This document shows, piece by piece, positions 9,026 through 17,069 of a DNA stretch of 64,000 nucleotides. The DNA lies in the NCBI RefSeq assembly GCF_013408335.1, contig NZ_JACBZR010000001.1, positions 2,356,001 through 2,420,000 of the forward strand, read 5' to 3'. Source of the stretch: Nocardioides panzhihuensis (GTDB lineage Bacteria; Actinomycetota; Actinomycetes; Propionibacteriales; Nocardioidaceae). Position numbers and translations under genes: made by a program. The first letter of the stretch is position 1. Every line of letters starts with the position of its first letter. Below the pieces are notes generated by a model. The model was not told the origin of the DNA, made no database searches, and saw only the letters and a program-made list of their open reading frames with translations.

Positions 9026-9105
9026 GCGAGCGTCAGCGAGCGACAACAGGCATCAGGCCGCCGCTTCCGTATTCTCGCGCTTGCGCTACGGAGGCGGCGG
9101 CATGA
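9022..9105 (+). CDS. 27-residue leader ORF (MSER family, copy A) with SD-sequestering hairpin
   Basis: The ATG overlaps the stop of the upstream ABC gene and the TGA overlaps the ATG of the downstream ABC gene, so it bridges the two by ATGA at both ends. The product starts MSERQRAT, has PPLPY in the middle and ends TEAAA. At the DNA level 9057-9071 pairs with 9087-9101 over 15 positions (one G-U) around a 15-base loop, and the right arm contains GGAGG seven bases before the next ATG. Four related copies occur at 30.7, 31.8, 56.7 and 59.4 kb. It may be a translated regulatory leader or a repeat element. Confidence 0.6.
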   Translation: MSERQRATTGIRPPLPYSRACATEAAA

Positions 9106-10853
9106 TCACCATCGTCCGTCTGCTCGCGACCCTCGTGGACCGCCCGCGCCGGCGCCAGCTCGCCCGCGTGGTCGCGATGTTCGTCGCCACCGGAGTGCTC
9201 CAGGGTCTGGCCTTCGCCTGCGTCGTACCGGTCCTGGACGCCGCGCTGCGTCAGGACTGGGATGCCGCGACGACGTGGCTGCCGGTGCTCGCCGGCCTCT
9301 TCGTGGCTCATCACGTGGCCCTGGCGGTGGGCAACCTGGACGGCTACGACCTGGCCTGCGACCTGCTCGACATCACTCTGGCCCGGCTCGGCGACCACAC
9401 CGTGCGGCTGCCGCTGGGCTGGTACGACCAGGACCGCACCGGGCAGCTCTCCCGGATGGCCTCCAAGGGCGCCACCGACATCGCCTCGGTGCCGGGCCAC
9501 CTGCTGCGGCCGCTGATCGCCGCTGTCGTCAGCCCGATCACCGTGATCGTCGCGATGGCGTTCCTGGAGTGGCGCCTGGCGCTCGCGCTCCTCGCCGGGG
9601 TCCTCGCCGTGCTGGCCGCCACCCGGCTCCTCTCGGCGATCGTCGGCCGCGGCGAGGGCGCCTATGACGCCGCGATGGCGGAGGGCTCGGCGCGCGTCGT
9701 CGAGTTCGCCCTCAACCAGCCGGCCCTGCGGGTCTTCGGACGCACCGTCCACGGCAACGAGCTCGTCGAGACCGCGCTGAAGGAGCAGAAGCGGGCCTCC
9801 CGACGGCTGCTGGTGACCGGGTTCGGCGGCCTGGGGATCCAGCTGCTGGCCATCCAGGCGCTGCTCACCGTGGTGATCGCGCTGACCGTGCAGCTCAGCC
9901 TCGGTGGCACGCTCGCCCCGGCCACCGCGATCGGTCTTCTCGTCCTCACGGTGCGGTTCGTGGAGTCGCTCATCGACTACGGCGAGCTCTCCAGCGCGCT
10001 GCGGATCGCGGAGGGCTCGTTGCGACGTGTCCTCGACGTCCTGGCGCTCGAGCCCCTCGCCGAGCCGGTCGCGCCCGCAGAGCCGGCCGACAGCGGCATC
10101 GAGCTGCGGGACGTGGCCTTCTCCTACGACGGCGCCACCCAGGTCCTCGACCGGGTCTCCCTCACCGCGCCGCCACGCTCGCTGACCGCCGTGGTGGGCC
10201 CGTCGGGCTCTGGGAAGAGCACCCTGCTGCGCCTGGTCGCCCGGTTCCATGACGTCACGGCGGGCTCGGTGAGGCTCGGTGGCGTCGACGTACGCGATCT
10301 CGGCACCGAGGCCCTGATGCGGCGCGTCTCGATCGTCTTCCAGGACGTCTACCTCTTCGAGGGCAGCCTGCGCGACAACGTGATCATGTCGCGCCCCGAC
10401 GCCACAGACGAGCAGCTGCGGGAGGCAGCCCGGCTCGCCCGTGTCGACGACATCGTCGCGCGCCTCCCGCACGGCTGGCAGACCCGGATCGGCGAGGCCG
10501 GCTCGACGCTCTCGGGCGGGGAGAAGCAGCGGGTCTCCATCGCCCGGGCGCTGCTCAAGGACGCCCCCGTCGTCCTCCTGGACGAGGCGACCGCCGCCCT
10601 CGACGCCGAGAACGAGGCCGCGGTCCAGGAGGCGCTGACCGCGCTCGCCGCCGACCGTACGGTCATCGTGATCGCCCACCGGCTGCAGACCGTCGTCGCG
10701 GCCGACCAGATCGTCGTCCTGGACGGCGGGCGGATCGTGGAGCGCGGCAGTCACGACGACCTGCTCGCGCACGGTGGCCGCTACCTCGACTTCTGGCGCG
10801 AACGTACGCAGGCCGAGGGCTGGCGGCTCCTCGCCACAGAGTCCAGAGAGTAG
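9102..10853 (+). CDS. ABC half-transporter, permease fused to ATPase (second of a pair)
   Basis: 583 residues from the ATG at 9102, preferred over an earlier TTG because GGAGG sits seven bases upstream. Six transmembrane helices are followed by an ATPase domain with Walker A GPSGSGKST, signature LSGGEKQR and Walker B VLLDEAT. The cytoplasmic loop reads TGQLSRMASKGATDIASVPGHLLRPL, with the GHLLRP turn that I associate with YbtP/YbtQ/IrtB-like siderophore transporters. It probably forms a heterodimer with the product of the gene at 7244. It ends 62 bases from the convergent binding-protein gene, with a terminator between. Confidence 0.85.
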   Translation: MITIVRLLATLVDRPRRRQLARVVAMFVATGVLQGLAFACVVPVLDAALRQDWDAATTWLPVLAGLFVAHHVALAVGNLDGYDLACDLLDITLARLGDHTVRLPLGWYDQDRTGQLSRMASKGATDIASVPGHLLRPLIAAVVSPITVIVAMAFLEWRLALALLAGVLAVLAATRLLSAIVGRGEGAYDAAMAEGSARVVEFALNQPALRVFGRTVHGNELVETALKEQKRASRRLLVTGFGGLGIQLLAIQALLTVVIALTVQLSLGGTLAPATAIGLLVLTVRFVESLIDYGELSSALRIAEGSLRRVLDVLALEPLAEPVAPAEPADSGIELRDVAFSYDGATQVLDRVSLTAPPRSLTAVVGPSGSGKSTLLRLVARFHDVTAGSVRLGGVDVRDLGTEALMRRVSIVFQDVYLFEGSLRDNVIMSRPDATDEQLREAARLARVDDIVARLPHGWQTRIGEAGSTLSGGEKQRVSIARALLKDAPVVLLDEATAALDAENEAAVQEALTALAADRTVIVIAHRLQTVVAADQIVVLDGGRIVERGSHDDLLAHGGRYLDFWRERTQAEGWRLLATESRE

Positions 10854-10862
10854 AGACGGAGA

Positions 10863-10904
10863 GCCGGCCGCCGGGCAGTCCCTGAGGACGACCCGGCGGC
10901 CGGC
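10863..10904. terminator. Bidirectional hairpin between convergent transport operons
   Basis: The arms GCCGGCCGCCGGG (10863-10875) and CCCGGCGGCCGGC (10892-10904) are a perfect 13-base inverted repeat with a 16-base loop. It lies between the ends of the ABC pair (+) and the importer operon (-). No long T tract follows, as is usual in high-GC actinobacteria. Confidence 0.7.
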
Positions 10905-10914
10905 GGCGATACCG

Positions 10915-11928
10915 TCAGAAGGCGTCGGGGTGCAGACCCTCCGCGATCGTCCGCACCGCCGCGACGTTGCCGAGGGTGCCCGGGAACGTGTCCGGGGTGC
11001 GCAGGGCGATGAAGCGGTCCTCCTTGACGGCGGTGACGTTCGGGAAGGTCTTGCGGAGGTACGCCTCGACCCGCGCGGCCTCGGACTGCTCCCGGACGGC
11101 GAAGACGATGGCATCGGGGTTGCGGGCAGCCACCTCCTCCGGCGACACGACCGCGGAGAAGAACTGGGCGAAGAGCTCCTCGTCCGGCTTGAAGACGTTG
11201 TCGCCGCCCGCGCGCTCGATCATGTCGAACTCCACCCCGGCACCGATCGCGGAGAGCGTCTTGCCCTCGACGAAGAGCTGGGCGACGGTGGGCCGCGGAC
11301 GGTCTTCCACGGCCTTCTCGACGTCCTCGAGGTCTCCTCGGGTCTCGGCGACGAGCTCGTCGGCGGCGACCTGGACCCCGAAGATGCTCCCGAGCGCCTC
11401 CAGGTCGGTGAACAGGTCGGTGACCTCACCGGTGGAACGGCGCTCGGGGCAGCCACCGGCGGCGACGTAGGTCGTCACCCCGGCATCGGTGAGCTGGTCG
11501 ATGGTGGCGAATCCCTGCTCCGCGGTGAACTCGTACTCGGTCGGGGCGACGACAGCGTCGGGCTGTACGTCGAGGAGCTGCTCACGGGCCGGCGGCGAGT
11601 CCGTGCTCAGCTCGGGCACGTCGCTCGCGTCCGCGGCGACGTCCTCGGGGAGCTCGTGCATGGCCGTCTGCGCCTGACCGACGAGCCGGTCGGCGACACC
11701 GAGGCGCACCAGCAGCTCGGTCTGCGCTGGGCTGAGCCCGACGATCCGTTCCGGAGCCGACTCGACCGTGATCTCACGTCCGCAGTTCTCCACGGTCACG
11801 GGGTAGCCCTCGGCGGACCCGCCTTTCGCAGCGGCATCGTTCTGGACGCCGGTGCCGCCGCAGCCGGTCGCGGCCAGGAGCATGAGCGCCGCGACCGGGA
11901 CGGTGCGCAGCAGTGGGGTGGTGTTCAT
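10915..11928 (-). CDS. FecB/BtuF-like metallophore-binding lipoprotein
   Basis: 337 residues. A lipoprotein signal peptide ends in LAATGC, with Cys23 as the lipidated residue. The mature part has the TroA/FepB-like fold signature: CGREITVESAPERIVGLSPAQTELLVRLGVADRLVG, then a long connecting helix and a C-terminal lobe with ALRTPDTFPG. It would capture a metal-chelate or cobalamin-like ligand outside the membrane and pass it to the permease and ATPase encoded just upstream, with which it overlaps by ATGA. It is the last gene of a six-product leftward operon starting at the Zur-box promoter. The ligand is inferred to be the product of the divergent RiPP genes. Confidence 0.85.
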   Translation of the reverse strand: MNTTPLLRTVPVAALMLLAATGCGGTGVQNDAAAKGGSAEGYPVTVENCGREITVESAPERIVGLSPAQTELLVRLGVADRLVGQAQTAMHELPEDVAADASDVPELSTDSPPAREQLLDVQPDAVVAPTEYEFTAEQGFATIDQLTDAGVTTYVAAGGCPERRSTGEVTDLFTDLEALGSIFGVQVAADELVAETRGDLEDVEKAVEDRPRPTVAQLFVEGKTLSAIGAGVEFDMIERAGGDNVFKPDEELFAQFFSAVVSPEEVAARNPDAIVFAVREQSEAARVEAYLRKTFPNVTAVKEDRFIALRTPDTFPGTLGNVAAVRTIAEGLHPDAF

Positions 11929-12716
11929 GTGTTCCTCTCTCGAACCCGCGCGGACGTCCCGCGCAGGAGCAGGTGTGGGGTGCCGGCCTCGGGATCGGTG
12001 ATCCGGCTGGCCTCGACACCGAAGACCTCACGCACCAGGTCGGGCGTGAGGATGTCCGCCGGCTCGCCGAACGCGACGACGCGCCCGCGGTCGAGCACCG
12101 CGACCCGGTCGCAGTAGGCCAGTGCGAGGTCGAGCTCGTGCAGAGCGACGACGGTGGTGATCCCGAGCTCCGCGACCGTGTGCATCAGCTCGAAGCGGTA
12201 GGAGACGTCGAGATGGTTGGTGGGCTCGTCGAGCAGCAGGAGCTCGGCCTCCTGGGCGATCGCGCGGGCCAGCAACGTACGCTGCCGCTCGCCGCCGGAG
12301 AGCCGGTGGACCGGCCGGTCGGCCAGCGCGGAGACGCCCGCCAGCTCCATCGCCCGGCCCACCACCAGCCAGTCCTCGGGACTGTCGCGGCCAAGGACTC
12401 CGCGGTGCGGCGTACGGCCGAGCAGGACGCTCTCGGCGACGGTGAGCCCGAACTCGTCCGGCGGCTCCTGGGCCATCACCGCGACCCGGCGGGCGATCTC
12501 GCGCCGGCTCATCGTGGCGACGTCGGCACCGTCGAGGCGCACCTGCCCCGAGACCGGCCGGAGCGCGCCGAAGCAGGCCCGCAGGATGGTCGACTTGCCA
12601 CTGCCGTTGGCGCCGAGCAGGCCGAGGACCTCCCCCGGCTCGACCACGACCGAGGCCTCGGTGACGACTTCGCGGCTGCCCCGGTTCAGGGTGAGGTCCA
12701 GCGTCTCGAGCCTCAT
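11925..12716 (-). CDS. FecE/FhuC-type metallophore ABC transporter ATPase
   Basis: 263 residues from ATG 12716. Walker A GANGSGKST near residue 38, Q-loop VMAQEPPDEFGLT, signature RLSGGERQR, Walker B LLLDEPTNHLD and H-switch VALHELDLA are all present, and the order and sequence fit importers for iron-siderophore and B12-type ligands. Both gene ends overlap neighbours by ATGA (permease upstream, binding protein downstream), so the three products should be made in fixed ratio. It powers import of the ligand bound by the lipoprotein. Confidence 0.9.
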   Translation of the reverse strand: MRLETLDLTLNRGSREVVTEASVVVEPGEVLGLLGANGSGKSTILRACFGALRPVSGQVRLDGADVATMSRREIARRVAVMAQEPPDEFGLTVAESVLLGRTPHRGVLGRDSPEDWLVVGRAMELAGVSALADRPVHRLSGGERQRTLLARAIAQEAELLLLDEPTNHLDVSYRFELMHTVAELGITTVVALHELDLALAYCDRVAVLDRGRVVAFGEPADILTPDLVREVFGVEASRITDPEAGTPHLLLRGTSARVRERNT

Positions 12717-13855
12717 CGCGCCATCCCCTGCTCGTCGGCGGCCCGGCCGCGCATCAGCCACAGGAAGAACGGCACCCCGATCAGCGCGGTGATGATCCCC
12801 AGCGGCACCTCGGCGGGTGCCGAGACCGTCCGGGCGATCAGGTCCGCACCGCACAGGAACAGGGCCCCGCCGGCCACCGACACCGGCACGATGCGCCGAT
12901 GGTCGGAGCCGACCAGCACCCGGGCGATGTGCGGGACGACGAGCCCGACGAAGCCGATCCCGCCGGCGACCGAGACCACGGTTCCGGTGAGCAGCGCGGC
13001 CGCGAGCAGCAGGACCGACCGCAGCCGGTTGACCCGGACGCCCAGCGCCGTGGCCGTCTCGTCGCCGACCTGGAGCGCGTTGACCGCACGTCCGGAGGTG
13101 AGCGAGACAAGGAGGGCGACCACGAGCGCCACCAGTGGGCCGATCAGGTCGGTCATCGTGGCGGCGGACACCGAGCCCAGCAGGAAGAACATCACGCTGA
13201 ACACGTTCTGCGCCTCGGTCGTGAGTGTCAGGTAGCTGGTGATCGCGCTGAAGAAGGTGCCCAGCGCGACCCCGGTCAGCACAAGGCGCTGCGGGGCGAT
13301 GCTGCCGTTCTTGTACGCCACCCAGAACACCGCCGCGGTGGCGACCGCGGCTCCCAGGAACGCCGCGGCGCCGATCCAGGCGCCGACCGCCGCCGCGCCC
13401 AGGACGACCACGGTGACCGCACCCACCCCGGCACCCGAGGAGACGCCGATGATCGCCGGCTCGGCCAGGGGGTTGCGTACGACCGCTTGGATGAAGACCC
13501 CGGCCAGGCTCAGCGCCGCTCCGGCCAGAGCGGCCAGCAGCGCACGTGGCAGCCGGAACTGCCAGACCACCTGGTCCTGCAGCAGGGTGTAGGTGCCGTC
13601 GCTCATCCACGGCATCCCGGGCAGCAGATGCCCCGTCACGAGCCGGGCGGCGTCGAGGGCGGTGAGGTCGACGGTGCCCGACGACGCGGACAGCGCGATG
13701 ACGACGAGGAGGGCGGCCCCGAGGCCGACGGTCAGCAGCCGGGCGCGCCATCTGCGGCGCGCGATGGCGGCGGGCACGGCGACACGTTCGCCGGGCCTCG
13801 AGAGCGCCGGTGGCGAGATGTCGTCCGCGGTCACGGAGATATCGGTGGGGGTCAT
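12713..13855 (-). CDS. FecCD-family metallophore permease
   Basis: 380 residues from ATG 13855, which overlaps the stop of the S9 peptidase gene. After a 45-residue cytoplasmic tail there are about nine or ten transmembrane helices. FecCD signatures are visible: RLPRALLAALAGAALSLAGVFIQAVVRNPLAEP, GVSSGAGVGA and GFVGLVVPHIARVLVG. It forms the membrane channel of the importer with the downstream ATPase and lipoprotein. One permease gene is present, so a homodimer is expected. Confidence 0.9.
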   Translation of the reverse strand: MTPTDISVTADDISPPALSRPGERVAVPAAIARRRWRARLLTVGLGAALLVVIALSASSGTVDLTALDAARLVTGHLLPGMPWMSDGTYTLLQDQVVWQFRLPRALLAALAGAALSLAGVFIQAVVRNPLAEPAIIGVSSGAGVGAVTVVVLGAAAVGAWIGAAAFLGAAVATAAVFWVAYKNGSIAPQRLVLTGVALGTFFSAITSYLTLTTEAQNVFSVMFFLLGSVSAATMTDLIGPLVALVVALLVSLTSGRAVNALQVGDETATALGVRVNRLRSVLLLAAALLTGTVVSVAGGIGFVGLVVPHIARVLVGSDHRRIVPVSVAGGALFLCGADLIARTVSAPAEVPLGIITALIGVPFFLWLMRGRAADEQGMAR

Positions 13856-15534
13856 CACACTCCTGTGGATTCGTGGGCTGAGTCGAGGGCGAAGTCGAGG
13901 ACGGCGGCGGCGAAGTCGTGCACGGCGTCGAGATGGTTGCCGCCATGGCCCATCCGGGGGCGGTGGACGCGGTCGACCTGCGCGCCGCGAGCCGTCAGCT
14001 CCTCGGCGAGCCGGTCGGTGGGTGCGGCCGAGACACGGGAGTCCTCCGCGAAGGTGGTCAGCAGGAAGCGGGGCCACCGCCCGCCGGGAAATCGGCTTGC
14101 CCGCTCGAACGGCGAGTAGTCGTCCATGGCGGCCCGCACCGCCGGATCGCTCGGGTCGCCGAACTCGGCGGCCCAGTGCCTCGCTCCCGGATGCTCGCTG
14201 ATGCGGTGCGGGTCGAGCGGGGCGGCCGTGCAGGCGACCCCGGCGACGAGACCCGGCTCGGCGAGCGCGGCGGAGACGGCGACCAGTCCGCCGAGCGACG
14301 CCCCGGCGAGCACCAACCGCTCAGGCCGGGTCAGGCCGAGGCGCACCAGCTCGCGGGCCACGGTGACGGCGTCGGCGACCGTACGTGTCTTGCCGGCGCC
14401 CTGCCCCGAGGTGTGCCAGGACGTTCCCGCGCCGCCTCCGCCGCGCAGCCGTGCGGTCACGTGCAGCCCGCCCAGGTCGCACCAGGCAGCGACCGAGGGC
14501 TCGAAGGCCGGGAGGTCGACGATCCCGAACCCTCCGTAGACCTCCAGGAGCGTCGCTCCGCCGGGGTCGCCGGTCAGGATCAGCTCGATCTCGACACCGT
14601 CCTCCGCGGTGACGGTGATCAACCGCGACCGTCGGCCCTCACTGGTCGAGCGTGCCGGCTCCTCGAGCGGCCGCACCCGCGGCGCTCCCGCCGGCGACTC
14701 GGTCCGCACCCAGGCGCGGCCCTGCGCCCAGGACAGGCCGGAGACCGTGCGTACGTCGTGGTCCCGTGAGATCGCGACCGTCTGCGCCGGCGCGAGGACA
14801 CCGGCCTCGGCCCTGAGCCGGACCACCAGCGAATGACCGTCCCCGACCAGATGGACCAGGCCGCCGCCGGGGACCGCCTGGGCGTGCACGGGGACGCCCG
14901 GCAGGGTCTCCAGCCGGCAACTAGCCGTTCCCAGTTCGGGCATCCGCAGGCTCACCAGCTCCTCAGACGTCACCGCCAGCACCGTGTCCTCGGCCGCGCT
15001 GATGCTGCGGACCCGCGGAAGATCGAGGAGCCCGGCGCCGTCCGTGCCGGTCAGCCGGGTCCGCTCCTGATCGGTCCGAGCGATGACCGTCTGCCCGCCG
15101 ACGCCGATCGGTGTCGCGCGCTCACCGGCGGCGGTGGTGAAGAGCGTCCTGGGTGGCTCGCCGCGCCGGACCCGCAGGCAGCGTTCCTGGGTGTCGACGA
15201 GGTGCAGGTCCTCGCCGGCCCAGGCCATCCGGGCGTGCCGGACCGCGAGCCCCGCGATCTCCGTCGAGGTCAGTGACGAGGTGTCCACGACCAGGACGCG
15301 CCCGTTCTCGGAGCCGTCGTCGCTGACCTCGAGGGCCACCAGGCGTCCGTCCGGCGACGGCGCGACGCCCTGGATCCTGACGCCCGGGTCGAGGACGAGC
15401 CCGCCGTCCTCGTCGACCAGGACGGGGAGCAGGTCACCCGGACGCCGGGACAGGCGGAACCGGCCCAGCGGCAGTCCCGGACGTCCCGACCGCTCGGCCC
15501 GACGCAGCGCGTCGCGCACGCTCGCGCGCCTCAC
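13855..15534 (-). CDS. Prolyl-oligopeptidase-like (S9) serine peptidase, cytoplasmic
   Basis: 559 residues from a GTG that overlaps the upstream stop (GTGA). Residues 1-340 look like a beta-propeller made of repeated four-strand units. Residues 340-555 are an alpha/beta-hydrolase domain with the nucleophile motif GASLGG (Ser413), an acid in TFAEDSRV and the histidine in MGHGGNH. There is no signal peptide, so it acts inside the cell. It is wedged between a propeller protein and the importer permease. Cleaving an imported peptide chelate to free the metal is an attractive role, but that is inference; processing of the precursor is the alternative. Confidence 0.8.
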   Translation of the reverse strand: MRRASVRDALRRAERSGRPGLPLGRFRLSRRPGDLLPVLVDEDGGLVLDPGVRIQGVAPSPDGRLVALEVSDDGSENGRVLVVDTSSLTSTEIAGLAVRHARMAWAGEDLHLVDTQERCLRVRRGEPPRTLFTTAAGERATPIGVGGQTVIARTDQERTRLTGTDGAGLLDLPRVRSISAAEDTVLAVTSEELVSLRMPELGTASCRLETLPGVPVHAQAVPGGGLVHLVGDGHSLVVRLRAEAGVLAPAQTVAISRDHDVRTVSGLSWAQGRAWVRTESPAGAPRVRPLEEPARSTSEGRRSRLITVTAEDGVEIELILTGDPGGATLLEVYGGFGIVDLPAFEPSVAAWCDLGGLHVTARLRGGGGAGTSWHTSGQGAGKTRTVADAVTVARELVRLGLTRPERLVLAGASLGGLVAVSAALAEPGLVAGVACTAAPLDPHRISEHPGARHWAAEFGDPSDPAVRAAMDDYSPFERASRFPGGRWPRFLLTTFAEDSRVSAAPTDRLAEELTARGAQVDRVHRPRMGHGGNHLDAVHDFAAAVLDFALDSAHESTGV

Positions 15535-16733
15535 CGCCCCACCCCGTCGACCCAGGTCTCGGGGGTCTTGATGACGCCCAGGTGCCCGCCCTCGTCGAAA
15601 GCAGAGCCCAGGTCGATGGTCGAGTCGATCCCCGTCGGGCGGACGAGGTGGAGCTCGCCGTCGCCTCCGCGGGTGACCGCGGCCAGGTCGCCGGAGACCA
15701 GTGCCAGCGCCCGCCGCTGTGCGGGCCTGTCCCCGACTGGGTCCCAGGGTGCGACCCCGGGACGTGGGGCGGCGCTCATCGGCGCGAGCTCGATCTCGCT
15801 GACCCGGTCGCCGATGAGCATCGCCAGGCGGTCGCCGTCAGGATGCACGACCGTCCAGGCGACCGCTCCCTCGAGGGCGTCGGGCCGGAACACCAGGCCG
15901 TCGCCGGTCCGGGTCACCTCGGCCGCTCCGTCCCGGCTCCAGCGCACCACATGGTTGGTCCAGGTGTGCCACTGCTCGGCGTCGGAGTCGGCGCCGCGTA
16001 CGGAGCAGACGATTCCCGTCGTCGGGTCGAAGCGGAGGAAGTACGCCCGTCCGGGGACCGGCCAAGGCCAGGTCTGGAGACGCTCGGGGCGGCCACCGGT
16101 GACGCGGAGCCGTTCGATGCCCGCCTCGGTGGACAGGTGCACGACCCCCGTTCGCGGGTCGGCGGCGTCACCGTGCCCGAGGTCTCCCTGGAGCTCGAGG
16201 CGCTCGCCGCGGACGACCGGGCAGTGGGGCCCGGCCCCGAGCAGGTCGTGCAGAGGGATGACCTCGGCCTCGCCGGGCTCGCGGTGTCGCAGCACGACCA
16301 TCGGCTCGCCTGTTCCGACATCCGGAACGATCACGACGCCGGGTTCGCCGGTGCGGACCCGCACCCGCACGGCGGTGGTGCCGCTCGGGTCTGCCAGGTC
16401 CACGACCGTGACCAGGTCGCTCCATGGATCCCAGGAGGCGCCCAGTCCCGTGGTGACGACGACATAGCGGCCCGTGGGATCGCAGGCGAGGTGCTCGGCA
16501 GGGATCGCGACCGGCACTCTGCGCACCTGACCTGCGCCGTCGAGCACGACGAGCGCGCCGAGCGCATCGTCGGCGAACACCGCCCGCGCCCCACCGGGAG
16601 CGGTCGCCGGGAGGGTGAGGATGCCCGCGTGCTCGGCCAGCGTCGCCCTCGACCACGGGCCGGGCCCACCAGCGATCTCGGAGGTGCGCCAACGGCCGGC
16701 GCGATGGTCTGCCAGGACGAGTGTGGGGCTCAT
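15531..16733 (-). CDS. Predicted beta-propeller protein, first gene of the importer operon
   Basis: 400 residues with repeated short beta-rich units such as HLACDPTGRYVVVTTG and VHPDGDRLAMLIGD, spaced as in WD40/PQQ-like propellers. There is no signal peptide, membrane segment or catalytic triad. It resembles the propeller half of the adjacent S9 peptidase, so it may be a detached or duplicated propeller that gates or binds the same substrate. It begins 112 bases from the divergent precursor-peptide gene and shares the Zur-box promoter region. Exact function unknown. Confidence 0.6.
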   Translation of the reverse strand: MSPTLVLADHRAGRWRTSEIAGGPGPWSRATLAEHAGILTLPATAPGGARAVFADDALGALVVLDGAGQVRRVPVAIPAEHLACDPTGRYVVVTTGLGASWDPWSDLVTVVDLADPSGTTAVRVRVRTGEPGVVIVPDVGTGEPMVVLRHREPGEAEVIPLHDLLGAGPHCPVVRGERLELQGDLGHGDAADPRTGVVHLSTEAGIERLRVTGGRPERLQTWPWPVPGRAYFLRFDPTTGIVCSVRGADSDAEQWHTWTNHVVRWSRDGAAEVTRTGDGLVFRPDALEGAVAWTVVHPDGDRLAMLIGDRVSEIELAPMSAAPRPGVAPWDPVGDRPAQRRALALVSGDLAAVTRGGDGELHLVRPTGIDSTIDLGSAFDEGGHLGVIKTPETWVDGVGR

Positions 16734-16752
16734 GATCGGACACCCTACTGGT

Positions 16753-16771
16753 ATTGGGAATGATTCTCATA
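16753..16771. promoter_or_regulatory. Zur-box-like operator in the divergent RiPP/importer promoter
   Basis: The core TGGGAATGATTCTCA (16755-16769) follows the TG-N-N-AA-N3-TT-N-TCA layout also seen before rpmE (27052-27070) and rpmB (32517-32535). It is the only palindrome of this kind between the leftward propeller/peptidase/importer operon (starting at 16733) and the rightward precursor and YcaO operon (starting at 16846), so one bound repressor could silence both. It overlaps AT-rich -10-like hexamers on both strands. A Zur-type regulator is encoded at 32618. A Fur or IdeR site is less likely. Confidence 0.7.
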
Positions 16772-16845
16772 TACGTTATGCCGCTGTCCGCACCAAGCGG
16801 GCCCCGGCGCCGCCGGGCCGAACGATCCGACAGAGGAGATTTCCG

Positions 16846-16944
16846 ATGAACAACGACATCGTGAGCGAGATCGAGGACACCGAGCAGCTGGCGCACCTCT
16901 CCGCGTCCCACTCCAACGCGCTGGTCGAGAACCCCTTCGACTGA
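16846..16944 (+). CDS. RiPP precursor peptide (32 residues)
   Basis: A short gene with a good ribosome site (GAGGAG eight bases before the ATG). The product begins MNNDIVSEIEDTEQ, an acidic leader-like half. The second half holds HLSASHSN (residues 17-24) and ends VENPFD. Three Ser in alternate positions (19, 21, 23) and two His (17, 22) stand out, and there is no Cys, so modification would give oxazol(in)e rather than thiazol(in)e rings. It is followed by a hairpin and then by a YcaO/SagB-type enzyme set. It is the obvious substrate, although the peptide matches no family I recognise. Confidence 0.75.
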   Translation: MNNDIVSEIEDTEQLAHLSASHSNALVENPFD

Positions 16945-17000
16945 TCGCCGACGGGTGAGCACTCAGTGCCGTTCGGGCGACCTGGCCACCGTCTGAATCG

Positions 17001-17034
17001 CGGGGGTGCCGAGCTGACGAGCCCGGCACCCCCG
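17001..17034 (+). terminator. Hairpin after the precursor gene (attenuator or mRNA stabiliser)
   Basis: An 11-base perfect stem (17001-17011 with 17024-17034, arm CGGGGGTGCCG) and a 12-base loop lie between the precursor gene and the enzyme genes. RiPP operons often have a partial terminator here that keeps precursor transcripts in excess. No T tract follows, so read-through to the enzymes is expected. Confidence 0.5.
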
Positions 17035-17069
17035 GCCCCTGTCCGAGCCATGACCACCGAGGAGCCCCG

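Noticed and set aside
10774..13235. Two long plus-strand frames opposite the binding protein, ATPase and permease genes
   Set aside because: Antisense shadows; the minus-strand genes have lipobox, Walker and FecCD motifs and ATGA overlaps.
16753..16771. Iron (IdeR/DtxR) box as the explanation for the RiPP promoter palindrome
   Set aside because: IdeR/DtxR sites have a TTAGGTTAGGCTAACCTAA-like pattern that does not fit. The site matches the boxes before zinc-independent ribosomal genes instead.
16955..16996. 13-codon ORF with one Cys after the precursor gene, considered as a second precursor
   Set aside because: No Shine-Dalgarno site, too short, and no leader-like half.
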